Positions 7,920-16,633 of a stretch of DNA of 64,000 nucleotides are shown here, one piece after another. The notes beneath the pieces were generated by a model, which worked only from the letters and a program-made list of their open reading frames with translations, did not search any database and was not told the DNA's origin. Origin of the DNA: LMUY01 sp965199095 (GTDB lineage: Bacteria > Pseudomonadota > Alphaproteobacteria > Acetobacterales > Acetobacteraceae); NCBI GenBank assembly GCA_965199095.1, contig CBDAQM010000003.1, positions 744,001-808,000 on the forward strand, written 5' to 3'. The position numbers and the translations under genes are program-made. How positions within the stretch are numbered: position 1 is the first letter of the stretch; each line of letters begins with the position of its first letter.

Positions 7920-10199
7920 ATGGCAATGGACGAGGACTTCCGGAAGGCGGCGCTGGACTATCACCGTTTGCCGCGGCCCGGGAAGCTGGAGGTCGCACCC
8001 ACCAAGCGGATGGCCACCCAGCGCGACCTGGCCCTGGCCTATTCGCCCGGCGTGGCCGCCGCATGCGAGGAAATCAAGGCCAATCCGCTTACCGCGTTCG
8101 ACTACACCGCCCGCGGCAACCTGGTGGGCGTGGTGTCCAACGGCACGGCCGTGCTCGGCCTGGGCAATATCGGCGCGCTGGCGGGCAAGCCGGTCATGGA
8201 GGGCAAGGCCGTGCTCTTCAAGAAATTCGCCGGCATCGACTGCTTCGACATCGAGGTGGATGCGCAGGATCCGGAGCGCTTCATCGAGGTCGTGGCCGCG
8301 CTGGAGCCGACCTTCGGCGCCATCAACCTGGAAGACATCAAGGCGCCGGAATGCTTCGCGATCGAGCAGCGGCTGCGCGACCGCATGTCCATCCCGGTGT
8401 TCCATGACGACCAGCACGGCACGGCCATCATCGTCGCCGCGGCGGTGCGCAACGGGTTGGAACTGCAGGGCAAGAAGCTGGATGAGGTGCGGGTCGTCAC
8501 GTCCGGCGCGGGCGCCGCGGCCCTGGCCTGCATCGACCTGCTCTGCGCCATGGGGCTGAAGCCGGCGAACGTCACGCTGACGGACATCAAGGGCGTGATC
8601 TACGCCGGGCGCGACCCGGACATGCTGCCCAACATGGCGAACTACGCCAACGAGACCAATGCGCGCACCCTGGCGGAGGCGCTGCCCGGCGCGGACATCT
8701 TCCTGGGCCTGTCCGCCCCCCGCGTGCTGAAGGCGGAGTGGCTGCCCCTGCTGGCAGACAAGCCGCTGATCCTGGCGCTCGCCAATCCGGAGCCGGAAAT
8801 CCTGCCGGAGGCAGTGCGGGCCGCCCGGCCGGACGCCATCGTCGCCACCGGCCGCAGCGACTACCCGAACCAGGTCAACAACGTCCTCTGCTTCCCGTTC
8901 ATCTTCCGCGGCGCCCTGGATGTCGGCGCCACCACCATCAACGAGGAGATGAAGCTCGCCTGCGTGGAGGCCATCGCCGTGCTGGCCCGCGTTGAGGCGA
9001 GCGAGGTGGTGGCCGCGGCCTATGGCGGCGCCGCCCCGGTGTTCGGCCCGGACTACATCATCCCAAAGCCGTTCGATCCCCGTCTGATCCTGCAGATCGC
9101 CCCGGCCGTGGCGGCAAGCGCGATGCGGACGGGGGTGGCCACCCGGCCGATCGAGGATTTCGACGCGTATCGCCACGGGCTGGAGGTGTTCGTCTACCGT
9201 TCCGGCCAGTTGATGCGCCCGATCTTCGAGGCTGCCCGCAAATCGCCCCGCCGCATCGTCTATGCCGAGGGCGAGGACGAGCGGGTGCTGCGCGCCGTGC
9301 AGACCGTCGTGGATGACGGCATCGCCCAGCCCATCCTGCTCGGCCGCCGCGGGATCATCGCCGCCCGCGTGGCGGAGATGGGGCTGCGGCTGAACCTGGA
9401 CGAAAGTGTCCGCGTGTTGGACCCGGCGGTCGACCGCACCGTGTTCGACCCGCTGGTCGCGCAATACCAGATGCTGGTCGGCCGCCGCGGCGTACCGCCC
9501 GATGCGGCGGCCCGGCGCATGCGCAACCGGGCGACCGTCGTGGCGGCCATGCTGCTGCACGCCGGGATCGCGGACGCGGCCATCATCGGCGGCTCCGGCG
9601 ATTGGACCCGCCACCTGACCTACGCGCTGCCGGTGATCCCGAAGCGGTCCACGGTGTCGCGCATCTACGCGCTGTCGGCGCTGATCCTGAACAACGGCGC
9701 GCTGTTCTTTTGCGACACCCACGTCACGATCGAGCCGACGGCCGAGGAAATGGCGGAGATGACGCTGATGGCGGCCGAGGTGGTGAAGAGCTTTGGCATC
9801 ACCCCCAAGGCGGCGCTGTTGTCCCATTCCTCCTTCGGCGGCGGCAACTCGGTCTCCGCCCGCAAGATGCGGCGCGCCCTGGGGCTGATCCGCGACCAGG
9901 CGCCGGAGCTGGAGGTGGACGGCGAAATGCATGCCGATGCGGCGCTGAGCGAGGCCATCCGCGACCGCGCCGTGCCGGACAGCCGCCTGTCAGGGACGGC
10001 CAATTTGCTGGTCATGCCCGGGCTGGACGCGGCCAACATCGCCTTCAACCTGCTGAAGGCGAGCAGCGACGGCCTGCCGGTCGGCCCGATCCTGCTGGGG
10101 ATGAGCCGGCCGATCCACGTGCTGGTTCCCAGCGTCACGGCGCGGGGTATCGTCAACATCAGCGCCATCGCCGCGACGGAGGCGCTGAGTTCCGCCTGA
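7920..10199 (+). CDS. maeB: NADP-dependent malic enzyme with C-terminal phosphotransacetylase-like domain
   Basis: Oxidatively decarboxylates malate to pyruvate, giving NADPH. The 759-aa length matches the MaeB type. Residues 1 to about 160 are the malic domain (AYSPGVAAACEEI, NGTAVLGLGNIGALAGKPVMEGKAVLFK, FHDDQHGTA). About 160-420 is the NAD(P)-binding fold (VVTSGAGAAALACIDLL). About 440-759 is a Pta-like domain (YAEGEDERVLRAVQ, ALLSHSSFGGGNSVSARKM), usually non-catalytic and regulatory, responding to acetyl-CoA. Two start Mets two codons apart (7920, 7926) are equally good. It stands alone between the tRNA and galU. Confidence 0.95.
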   Translation: MAMDEDFRKAALDYHRLPRPGKLEVAPTKRMATQRDLALAYSPGVAAACEEIKANPLTAFDYTARGNLVGVVSNGTAVLGLGNIGALAGKPVMEGKAVLFKKFAGIDCFDIEVDAQDPERFIEVVAALEPTFGAINLEDIKAPECFAIEQRLRDRMSIPVFHDDQHGTAIIVAAAVRNGLELQGKKLDEVRVVTSGAGAAALACIDLLCAMGLKPANVTLTDIKGVIYAGRDPDMLPNMANYANETNARTLAEALPGADIFLGLSAPRVLKAEWLPLLADKPLILALANPEPEILPEAVRAARPDAIVATGRSDYPNQVNNVLCFPFIFRGALDVGATTINEEMKLACVEAIAVLARVEASEVVAAAYGGAAPVFGPDYIIPKPFDPRLILQIAPAVAASAMRTGVATRPIEDFDAYRHGLEVFVYRSGQLMRPIFEAARKSPRRIVYAEGEDERVLRAVQTVVDDGIAQPILLGRRGIIAARVAEMGLRLNLDESVRVLDPAVDRTVFDPLVAQYQMLVGRRGVPPDAAARRMRNRATVVAAMLLHAGIADAAIIGGSGDWTRHLTYALPVIPKRSTVSRIYALSALILNNGALFFCDTHVTIEPTAEEMAEMTLMAAEVVKSFGITPKAALLSHSSFGGGNSVSARKMRRALGLIRDQAPELEVDGEMHADAALSEAIRDRAVPDSRLSGTANLLVMPGLDAANIAFNLLKASSDGLPVGPILLGMSRPIHVLVPSVTARGIVNISAIAATEALSSA

Positions 10200-10314
10200 G
10201 GCTGCGCGCATTACGTCTATTTAAGGTCTCTTGCTGACGGTGCGGGCTCGTGCAACCAATCGAATCCTGGAGGGGCCTCCGCCCCGAACCAAGATCGATT
10301 TCCTGGGATTGTTA

Positions 10315-11181
10315 ATGAAACCGCTGCGAAAGGCCGTCCTTCCCGTCGCGGGCCTCGGGACCCGCTTCCTCCCCGCGACCAAGGCGACGGCCAAGGAAAT
10401 GCTGCCCGTCGTCGACAAGCCGTTGATCCAGTATGCGGTCGAGGAAGCGCGCGCCGCCGGGATCGAACAATTCTGCATGGTGACCGGCCGGGGCAAGATC
10501 GGGCTGGTGGAACATTTCGACATCGCGTTCGAGCTGGAGGCCACGCTGCGGGAACGCGGCAAGACCGACGTGCTGCAGATGCTGAACGAGCAGGCGCTGC
10601 CGCCGGGTTCGATCGCCTCGGTGCGGCAGCAGGTGCCCCTCGGCCTGGGCCACGCGATCTGGTGCGCCCGATCCTTCATCGGGGAGGATCCGTTCGCGAT
10701 CCTGCTGCCGGACGACCTGGTGCTGAGCAAGACACCTTGCCTGCAACAGCTTGCCGAGGCCTACCAGCAGACCGGCGGCAACGTCGTGGCGGTGACGGAA
10801 GTGCCGCGCGAGCAGACCAACCGCTACGGCATCCTGGACATCGCCAACGATGACGGCCGCCTGGTGGAGGTGCGGGGCCTGGTGGAGAAGCCGGACCCGA
10901 AGGATGCGCCGTCCAACCTGTCCATCATCGGCCGCTACGTGCTGATGCCGCAGGTGGTCCAGTACCTGGCCAAGATGGAGCGCGGCGCCGGCAACGAGGT
11001 GCAGCTCACCGACGCGATGGCCAAAATGATCGGCAACACCCCGTTCCACGGCCTGCGCTACGAGGGCGAGCGCTTCGACTGCGGCGACAAAGTTGGATTC
11101 CTGGAGGCGCAGATCGCTTTCGCGTTGCAGCGTCCTGATTTAAGTGAGGCCGTGCGCAAATTTTTGGTCAAGTATCGCTGA
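10315..11181 (+). CDS. galU: UTP-glucose-1-phosphate uridylyltransferase GalU
   Basis: Makes UDP-glucose from UTP and glucose-1-phosphate for exopolysaccharide, LPS and osmoprotectant synthesis. The 288-aa protein opens with the nucleotidyltransferase signature AGLGTRFLPATKATAKEMLP and the VVDKPLIQYAVEEA motif. GLGHAIWCAR, LLPDDLV and LVEKPDPKDAPSNL follow, and a Lys/Asp-containing ERFDCGDKVGFLEA lies near the end. The start at 10315 fits the family; the reading frame is open upstream to 10231, but that stretch does not resemble GalU. The 115-base gap from maeB contains a GGGGC/GCCCC hairpin at 10272-10285. The stop overlaps the next gene's start (TGATG), so GalU and the phosphohexomutase are probably co-translated. 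Confidence 0.96.
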   Translation: MKPLRKAVLPVAGLGTRFLPATKATAKEMLPVVDKPLIQYAVEEARAAGIEQFCMVTGRGKIGLVEHFDIAFELEATLRERGKTDVLQMLNEQALPPGSIASVRQQVPLGLGHAIWCARSFIGEDPFAILLPDDLVLSKTPCLQQLAEAYQQTGGNVVAVTEVPREQTNRYGILDIANDDGRLVEVRGLVEKPDPKDAPSNLSIIGRYVLMPQVVQYLAKMERGAGNEVQLTDAMAKMIGNTPFHGLRYEGERFDCGDKVGFLEAQIAFALQRPDLSEAVRKFLVKYR

Positions 11182-12596
11182 TGCCAATGAGCTTCCGACA
11201 CGATTTCGACCCGACCTCGCTGCGGGAATATGACATCCGCGGGGTGGTGGGCCGCACCCTGCACCCGGCGGACGCCTTCGCGATCGGCCGGTGCTTCGGC
11301 ACCATCGTGGCGCGCGGCGGCGGCAAGACCGTGGCAGTGGGGTATGACGGCCGGCTGTCTTCCCCTTCGCTGGAGCCGGAACTCGTGCGCGGGCTGATGG
11401 CCAGCGGGATGGAGGTCCTGCGGGTCGGCCTCTGCCCCACGCCGATGCTGTACTATACCGCGACGACGATGGAGACGGCGGGCGCCGTGATGGTGACGGG
11501 CAGCCACAACCCGCCCGACTATAACGGCTTCAAGATGATGCTGGGCCGCAAGCCGTTCTTCGGCCCGCAAATCCAGCAGATCGGCACGCTGGCTGCCGCC
11601 GGTGACGTGGTGGCGGAGGAAACCGGGTCTTCGCGCGACGTCGACGTGATGGCGGAGTACATCACCCGGCTGATCAGCGACTGGGATGGCGGCGACCGCA
11701 TCCTCAACGTCGTGTGGGACAACGGCAACGGCGCCGCGGGCGAGGTGTTGCAGCGGCTGGTGCGCACGCTGCCTGGCAAGCACACGGTGCTGAACGGCGA
11801 AATCGACGGCACTTTCCCCGCCCACCATCCCGACCCTACGGTGCCCAAGAACTTGGAACAGCTCATCGCCGCGGTGAAGGAGCACGAGGCCGATCTCGGC
11901 ATCGCGTTCGACGGGGACGCGGACCGCATCGGCGTGGTGGACGACAGCGGCGCCATGCTGTTCGGCGACCAGTTGCTGGTGGTCCTGGCGCGCGACGTGC
12001 TGAAAAGCTACCCGAAGGGCACGATCATCGCCGACGTGAAGGCGAGCCAGGTGCTGTTCGACGAAGTGGGCAAGGCGGGCGGCACGCCGCTGATGTGGAA
12101 GACCGGGCACTCGCTGATCAAGGCGAAGATGGCGGAGACCGGGTCGCCATTGGCGGGCGAGATGAGCGGGCACGTGTTCTTCGCCGACCGCTGGTATGGG
12201 TTCGACGACGCGCTGTATGCCGCCGTGCGCCTGTTGGGCATCGTGGCGCGCATGCCTGAGCGGCTGTCGGCGGTCCGCGCCGCGATGCCGCAGGTGATCA
12301 ACACGCCGGAATTGCGGTTCGACTGTCCGGACACCCGCAAGTTCGGCGTCATCCAGGAAGTGGCTGCCCGTCTGAAGCAGGAGGGCGCCACCGTGGCCGA
12401 CATCGACGGCGTCCGCGTGGCGACCGCGGATGGCTGGTGGCTGCTTCGCGCCTCCAACACCCAGGCGGTGCTGGTGGCGCGGTGCGAAGCGACCAGCGAG
12501 GCCGGGCTGGACCGGTTGAAGGCGGCGTTGTCAGCCCAGTTGGCGACCTCCGGCCTCGCCGCCCCGGATTTTTCCGGCGCCAACGCCGGGCATTGA
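11181..12596 (+). CDS. Phosphomannomutase/phosphoglucomutase (alpha-D-phosphohexomutase)
   Basis: Interconverts hexose 1- and 6-phosphates (mannose and/or glucose), feeding GDP-mannose or, through the adjacent GalU, UDP-glucose. The 471-aa protein has the family's four domains: REYDIRGVVGRTL near the N-terminus; the phosphoserine loop VTGSHNPPDYNGFKMM with Ser108; the metal loop FDGDADRIGVVDD; the sugar loop GEMSGHVFF; and the phosphate-binding RASNTQ near the C-terminus. It resembles the AlgC/ManB type. The first Met overlaps the galU stop; a second Met two codons later (11187) is also possible. Co-transcription with galU suggests a polysaccharide-precursor role. Confidence 0.92.
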   Translation: MPMSFRHDFDPTSLREYDIRGVVGRTLHPADAFAIGRCFGTIVARGGGKTVAVGYDGRLSSPSLEPELVRGLMASGMEVLRVGLCPTPMLYYTATTMETAGAVMVTGSHNPPDYNGFKMMLGRKPFFGPQIQQIGTLAAAGDVVAEETGSSRDVDVMAEYITRLISDWDGGDRILNVVWDNGNGAAGEVLQRLVRTLPGKHTVLNGEIDGTFPAHHPDPTVPKNLEQLIAAVKEHEADLGIAFDGDADRIGVVDDSGAMLFGDQLLVVLARDVLKSYPKGTIIADVKASQVLFDEVGKAGGTPLMWKTGHSLIKAKMAETGSPLAGEMSGHVFFADRWYGFDDALYAAVRLLGIVARMPERLSAVRAAMPQVINTPELRFDCPDTRKFGVIQEVAARLKQEGATVADIDGVRVATADGWWLLRASNTQAVLVARCEATSEAGLDRLKAALSAQLATSGLAAPDFSGANAGH

Positions 12597-12624
12597 CCCC
12601 CCGAGAGCCGTGGAGACCAAACAA

Positions 12625-12720
12625 GCCCTCTCCCTCTGGGAGAGGGGTGGGTAAGGGTCCAGCGCCGCGAACAATCGTGCCATGAGCCCTCATCCCAATC
12701 CTCTGCCAAAGCGAGAGGGA
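12625..12720. repeat. REP-like palindromic intergenic element at the pyrF start
   Basis: Two hairpin-forming halves face each other. The left half has CCCTCTCCC (12626-12634), a 3-base loop, and GGGAGAGGG (12638-12646), continuing GTGGGTAAGGG. The right half reads CCCTCATCCCAATCCTCT (12688-12705), an imperfect inverted copy of the left tail, and closes with CGAGAGG. This is the layout of proteobacterial REP/BIME elements, whose translation often gives PHPNPLP-type peptides. I see no second full copy in this window. The right half overlaps the first codons of pyrF. Confidence 0.7.
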
Positions 12721-13464
12721 GCCATCGACCGGCGCTTGATCGTCGCGTTGGATGTTGACACGCCCGATGAGGCCCGCCGCCTTGTGGACGCCCTGGACGG
12801 CGCCGTCCGCTTCTTCAAACTCGGCTACTGGTTGCTGTTCCAGCCCGGCGCCAGCGAGCTGATCGACGACCTCGTGCGCGACGGGCGCGAGCTGTTCCTC
12901 GACACCAAGATGTACGACATCGCCGAGACGGTGCGGCACGGAGTCGCCTCGGTCGCCCAACGGGGCGCCCGGTTCGTCACCGTGCATGGCGACCCGCACA
13001 TCCTGGCCGCCGCCGTCGACGGGGCCGCCGGGTCGCCGCTGGGCGTGCTGGCCGTCACCGTGCTGACCAGCCTGGACGATGCCGACCTTCAGGCGATGGG
13101 CTACGCGGCCGGGCTGCCCGAACTGCTGGCCCGGCGCGTGCGGGATGCCGCGCAGGCGGGCTGCGCCGGCGTGATCGCCTCCGCGGCCGACGACCTGGAC
13201 GCCCTGCGCGCGGTCGCCGGACGCGACCTTCTGGTGGTGACGCCTGGCATCCGCATGCCAACCGACGATCCGGGCGACCAGCGCCGCACCGCCACGCCGG
13301 GTGACGCGATTGCCCGCGGCGCCGACTACTTGGTGGTGGGCCGCCCGATCATCCGGGCGGCATCGCCGCTCGACGCGGCGCGGCGGGTGCTGGACGACAT
13401 GGCGGCCGGGCAGGCTAGGCGCGCATCCGGCGGGCCAGGTTCTCCCCGATCATCACGCAGGTGA
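12682..13464 (+). CDS. pyrF: Orotidine 5'-phosphate decarboxylase PyrF
   Basis: Last step of UMP synthesis: decarboxylation of OMP. From residue 16 on, the protein is a standard TIM-barrel OMP decarboxylase: RRLIVALDVDTPDEA, the FFKLGYWLLF substrate-binding stretch, and the catalytic Asp-Lys-Asp in LFLDTKMYDIAETV. VTVHGDP, VTPGIRMPTDDPGDQRR (phosphate loop) and DYLVVGRPI follow. Residues 2-14 (SPHPNPLPKREGA) are encoded by the palindromic repeat, and no Met lies between it and the conserved core, so the repeat appears to supply the start codon. The C-terminal tail (about 15 residues) overlaps the convergent GMC gene by 50 bases. Confidence 0.93.
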   Translation: MSPHPNPLPKREGAIDRRLIVALDVDTPDEARRLVDALDGAVRFFKLGYWLLFQPGASELIDDLVRDGRELFLDTKMYDIAETVRHGVASVAQRGARFVTVHGDPHILAAAVDGAAGSPLGVLAVTVLTSLDDADLQAMGYAAGLPELLARRVRDAAQAGCAGVIASAADDLDALRAVAGRDLLVVTPGIRMPTDDPGDQRRTATPGDAIARGADYLVVGRPIIRAASPLDAARRVLDDMAAGQARRASGGPGSPRSSRR

Positions 13465-14977
13465 AGTGCAGGTTGGCGCGGCAATCCGTCGGCATCACCG
13501 AGGCATCCGCCACGCGCAGCCCGCCCACGCCACGCACCCGCAGCTCCGGGTCGACCACGCCGCGCGGATCCTCATGCGCGGACATGGCGCAGGTTCCGGC
13601 GGCGTGCTGGCTGTCGCCGACTTCGGCCAGCAGCAGGGCGTTCAACGCCTCCGCAGGCAAGGCAGCCGCCTCGGAGGGCGTGAGGTCGGTCTCTCCGATC
13701 CGGACCCGCTGGCTGATCGCCGCGAGGGTCGGGTGCGACGCCAGCACTGCCAGCCGCGCCACCGCGTCGCGCATCCGCAGCAGGTCACGCTCGTCGTCCA
13801 GCAGGTTCTCGTCCACCGCCGGATTGTCGTGCGGGTCGGCGGAGGCAAGCCGCACCGAACCGCGGGAAAACGCCTCGAAGATCGAGGCGCCGAGCGCGCC
13901 GTTCGGGGCAGGACCCGGCCCGGTGAACAGGCGGTGGTTGTAGCCGATCAAAATCATGTCGCGGAACCCGCCGCCGCCAAGGCCGCTGCTATAGGTCACG
14001 CAGCAATTGGTGTGCCGGGCGTCCGGATGCTGCGCGCGGTGCTGCGGCAGCAGTTCCAGCGTGGTGCGGATCATCGGATGGTCCATGAAGTGGCGGCCGA
14101 CCGAAGGGTGGTCGTGCAGCACCGTCACGCCGAGCGCCGCCAAGTCGGCGGCCGGCCCGATGCCGGAGCGCATCAGGATCGCCGGGCTGTGGACGGCCCC
14201 GGCGCACAGCACGACCTCCCGCCCGGCCACATCCTGCCACGCGCCGCCGCCGAAGCTGACCCGCACACCGGTGCAGCTTTTGCCGTCGAACAAGGCCCGG
14301 TCGACCAGCGCTTCGCCTCGGATGTCGAGGTTGGCGCGGCCGCGCGCCGGCTCCAAATAGGCGTCGTTGGTGGTCACGCGCTGCCCGCCGCGCGTGTTGG
14401 TGGGATAGCAGGAGACGCCCTCGGCGGCCGGGTCGTTCAGGTTGGGGTTCCAGGGGTAGCCGCAGCCCAGCGCCGCCTGGTGCAGCGCCCGGTCGACCGC
14501 GCCCCATTCCGCCAGCGGCGCGCGATGCACGGGCAGGGGGTGTCCGTTTCCGGCGCCGAAATCCGCGTCGTCCTCGATGGCGGTGAATAGCGGCAACACG
14601 TCGTCCGCCGCCCACCCTTCGCACCCAAGCTCGGCCCAGCCGTCGAACGCCTCCGCCACGCCGCGGATCGCGATCTGCGCGTTCACGGCCGAACTGCCGC
14701 CGAGCGCCTTGCCGCGCCAGTAATACCGCGGCGCCTGCGCGGCGGAGCGGCGGGTCAGCAGCTCCGGCCATTGCCAATCGGCCTGCAGCGCCGGGTCATA
14801 CATGAAGGGGATGATGTTGCGGCTGCGCAGCGCAGGCGGTGCGTCCGCGCTGCGCCAGTCCCGCCCGGCCTCCAGCAGCAGCACCCGGCGGGAGGGATCC
14901 TCCGACAACCGCGCCGCGAGGGTGGCGCCGGCCGACCCGGCCCCGACCACGATGACGTCGTACAGGTCAGGCGGCAT
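13415..14977 (-). CDS. GMC-family FAD-dependent oxidoreductase (choline dehydrogenase-like)
   Basis: A 520-aa flavoprotein that probably oxidises an alcohol; the substrate is not readable. The ADP-binding motif VIVVGAGSAGATLAARL is at the N-terminus (about 9-25), then the GMC signature 1 region YYWRGKALGGSSAVNAQIAIRG. Signature 2 lies in VLCAGAVHSPAILMRSGIGP. C-terminal active-site elements are QHAAGTCAMS and the NLHFTCVMIGENLA segment, in the His/Asn positions of the family. There is no signal peptide. It overlaps the MoxR ATPase gene by 11 bases, so it is the last gene of coxG-moxR-GMC. Its 3' end overlaps pyrF. Confidence 0.88.
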   Translation of the reverse strand: MPPDLYDVIVVGAGSAGATLAARLSEDPSRRVLLLEAGRDWRSADAPPALRSRNIIPFMYDPALQADWQWPELLTRRSAAQAPRYYWRGKALGGSSAVNAQIAIRGVAEAFDGWAELGCEGWAADDVLPLFTAIEDDADFGAGNGHPLPVHRAPLAEWGAVDRALHQAALGCGYPWNPNLNDPAAEGVSCYPTNTRGGQRVTTNDAYLEPARGRANLDIRGEALVDRALFDGKSCTGVRVSFGGGAWQDVAGREVVLCAGAVHSPAILMRSGIGPAADLAALGVTVLHDHPSVGRHFMDHPMIRTTLELLPQHRAQHPDARHTNCCVTYSSGLGGGGFRDMILIGYNHRLFTGPGPAPNGALGASIFEAFSRGSVRLASADPHDNPAVDENLLDDERDLLRMRDAVARLAVLASHPTLAAISQRVRIGETDLTPSEAAALPAEALNALLLAEVGDSQHAAGTCAMSAHEDPRGVVDPELRVRGVGGLRVADASVMPTDCRANLHFTCVMIGENLARRMRA

Positions 14978-15860
14978 CCTTGACCCCAGCCACCATCGCC
15001 GCGGCCGTGGCGCCCCGCACCCGGGCGATGTCGTCCTGGTATTTCAGCAGCACGCCCAGCGTGGCGTCGACCGCCTCGGGCGTGAGTTCGACGCGGTCCA
15101 TATGCGCCAGGGCGCGCGACCAATCGATCGTCTCCGCCACGCCCGGCAGCTTGAACAGCTCGGCCCCGCGCAGTTGCTGAACGAACGCTACCACCTGGGC
15201 GGACAGACGCTCCGGCAGGCCCGGTGCGCGGGCGCGCAGGATGGCGCGCTCCCGCTGGGCGTCGGGGTAGTCGACCCATTGATACAGGCAGCGGCGGCGG
15301 ATCGCGTCATGCACCTCGCGCGTGCGGTTGGACGTCAGCACCACGACCGGTGGCGTCGCGGCCTTGATGGTGCCGTATTCCGGCACGGTGATCTGGAAAT
15401 CGGCCAGCAGCTCCAGCAGGAAGGCCTCGAACGGCTCGTCCGCCCGGTCCAGCTCGTCGATGAGTAGCACGGCGGGCGGCAGGTCCGGGTCGATGGCGGA
15501 GAGCAGGGGGCGGGCTTGCAGGTATTCGCGGGCATAGATGTCCCGCGCGACCGCCGCCGTGTTGCCCTGCGCCTCCGCCAACCGGATCGCCAGCAACTGC
15601 CGGGCGCGGTCCCATTCATAGGCCGCGGCCGACAGATCCATCCCGTCATAGCATTGCAGCCGCACCAGCCGCCGGCCCAACCCGGCGGCCAGCACCCGGG
15701 CGATCTCGGTCTTGCCGGTGCCGGGCTCACCCTCCAGGAACAGCGGCCGCGCCATGGCGAGCGCCAGGTGCACCGTGGTCGCCAGCGCACGGTCGGCCAC
15801 GTAGCCTTGGCCCTGCAGCAGCGCCGCCGTGTCGTCGACCGTGGCTGGCAGTGGCGTCAA
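14967..15860 (-). CDS. MoxR/CoxD-type AAA+ ATPase
   Basis: A 297-aa AAA+ ATPase of the MoxR superfamily, which typically helps mature or insert metal cofactors of partner enzymes. Visible parts are Walker A GEPGTGKTEIARVL, RLQCYDGMDLSAAAYEWD, Walker B VLLIDELDRADEPFEAFLLE, sensor 1 PVVVLTSNRTREVHDAIRRRC, and a C-terminal lid. The DGMD...YEWD and NRTREVHDA spellings match the CoxD branch linked to CO-dehydrogenase-type molybdoenzymes. It overlaps coxG by 4 bases and the GMC gene by 11. The usual vWA partner (CoxE) and the molybdoenzyme subunits are missing here. Confidence 0.88.
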   Translation of the reverse strand: MTPLPATVDDTAALLQGQGYVADRALATTVHLALAMARPLFLEGEPGTGKTEIARVLAAGLGRRLVRLQCYDGMDLSAAAYEWDRARQLLAIRLAEAQGNTAAVARDIYAREYLQARPLLSAIDPDLPPAVLLIDELDRADEPFEAFLLELLADFQITVPEYGTIKAATPPVVVLTSNRTREVHDAIRRRCLYQWVDYPDAQRERAILRARAPGLPERLSAQVVAFVQQLRGAELFKLPGVAETIDWSRALAHMDRVELTPEAVDATLGVLLKYQDDIARVRGATAAAMVAGVKDAA

Positions 15861-16495
15861 AAAACGTAGCTTCCGAAGATCAGCACGAAGATCGCCAGGA
15901 ACAACACGCTGCCGATCCAGAACACCAGCGGGTACCCGTACGGCTCCTTCGGGATCATCGCCAGCATGTTGATCATGGCGGGCGCCTGCGAGCCGGCCGG
16001 GGTCGTGAGGGCGGCGATGCCGCCGGTCAGCATGCCGTCCGCGGCCAACTCGCGCGGGGCGGACACCTCGGCGCTGAAGCGGTCGAAGAACTGGTCCGCC
16101 ATCTGCTTGGCCGTGGCGTCGATCAGCCGGGCGCCGAGTTGGGCGATCTTGCCGCCAACCTGTGCCTTCACCTCGTACTGCAGCAGGGTGAACTGCCCGT
16201 CATCGGACAGGTGGACCGTGGCGCCCCCGTTGGCGAAGCCCGCCACCCCGCCCTGGCCCTCCCCAGCGATGCGGTACGAGGTGGGCGGGTTGAGGTCCAG
16301 CAACTGCACCTTGCCCGTGAACTGGGCCGCGATCGGCCCGATCTTGACGCCCGCCGTCGCCTTCATGTCCGTGTCGGAGGTCTTTTCCAGCGTCTTGCAG
16401 CCGGGAATCGCCGCCTTCAGCACGGCTGGGTCGTTCAGCGCGTCCCATACTTTCTGGCGGGGTGCGGGGATGCGCCGTTCGCCGGTCATGTCCAT
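15857..16495 (-). CDS. coxG: CoxG-like SRPBCC protein with C-terminal membrane anchor
   Basis: A 212-aa member of the carbon monoxide dehydrogenase subunit G family. Residues 1 to about 145 form the START/SRPBCC lipid-binding fold: GERRIPAPRQKVWDALNDP, LKAAIPGCKTLEK, QVGGKIAQLGARLID, QFFDRFS. The C-terminus is a single membrane helix (about 187-210, LVFWIGSVLFLAIFVLIFG). CoxG has been described as a membrane anchor that recruits a CO dehydrogenase, and related proteins may bind quinone-like ligands. Here it heads a three-gene operon with MoxR and a GMC oxidoreductase, so the client may be the GMC enzyme; that is inference. It is divergent from the prpB-like gene across 138 bases. Confidence 0.88.
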   Translation of the reverse strand: MDMTGERRIPAPRQKVWDALNDPAVLKAAIPGCKTLEKTSDTDMKATAGVKIGPIAAQFTGKVQLLDLNPPTSYRIAGEGQGGVAGFANGGATVHLSDDGQFTLLQYEVKAQVGGKIAQLGARLIDATAKQMADQFFDRFSAEVSAPRELAADGMLTGGIAALTTPAGSQAPAMINMLAMIPKEPYGYPLVFWIGSVLFLAIFVLIFGSYVF

Positions 16496-16633
16496 TGGTC
16501 AATATCCTCCACTCGGTGGACGCAATGTCCGACATGGCGGAGACGCGCGCAACCGGGCGCCGGTTTCGGATGCATCGCGTTGATTGCCGCTGGCCTTGCT
16601 GCGCATTATCTCGGGCTGAAAGGGAGACCCGCC

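Noticed and set aside
7674..9932. A 752-codon minus-strand open frame over maeB and the tRNA
   Set aside because: It runs through a clear tRNA gene and is antisense to every MaeB motif; the composition is that of a shadow.
10272..10285. GGGGC/GCCCC hairpin between maeB and galU
   Set aside because: Short stem with no T-run and close to the galU start; may be chance in GC-rich DNA.
15851..16633. N-terminal extension of the prpB-like frame
   Set aside because: It lies antisense to coxG, and a normal-length lyase begins at 16634.
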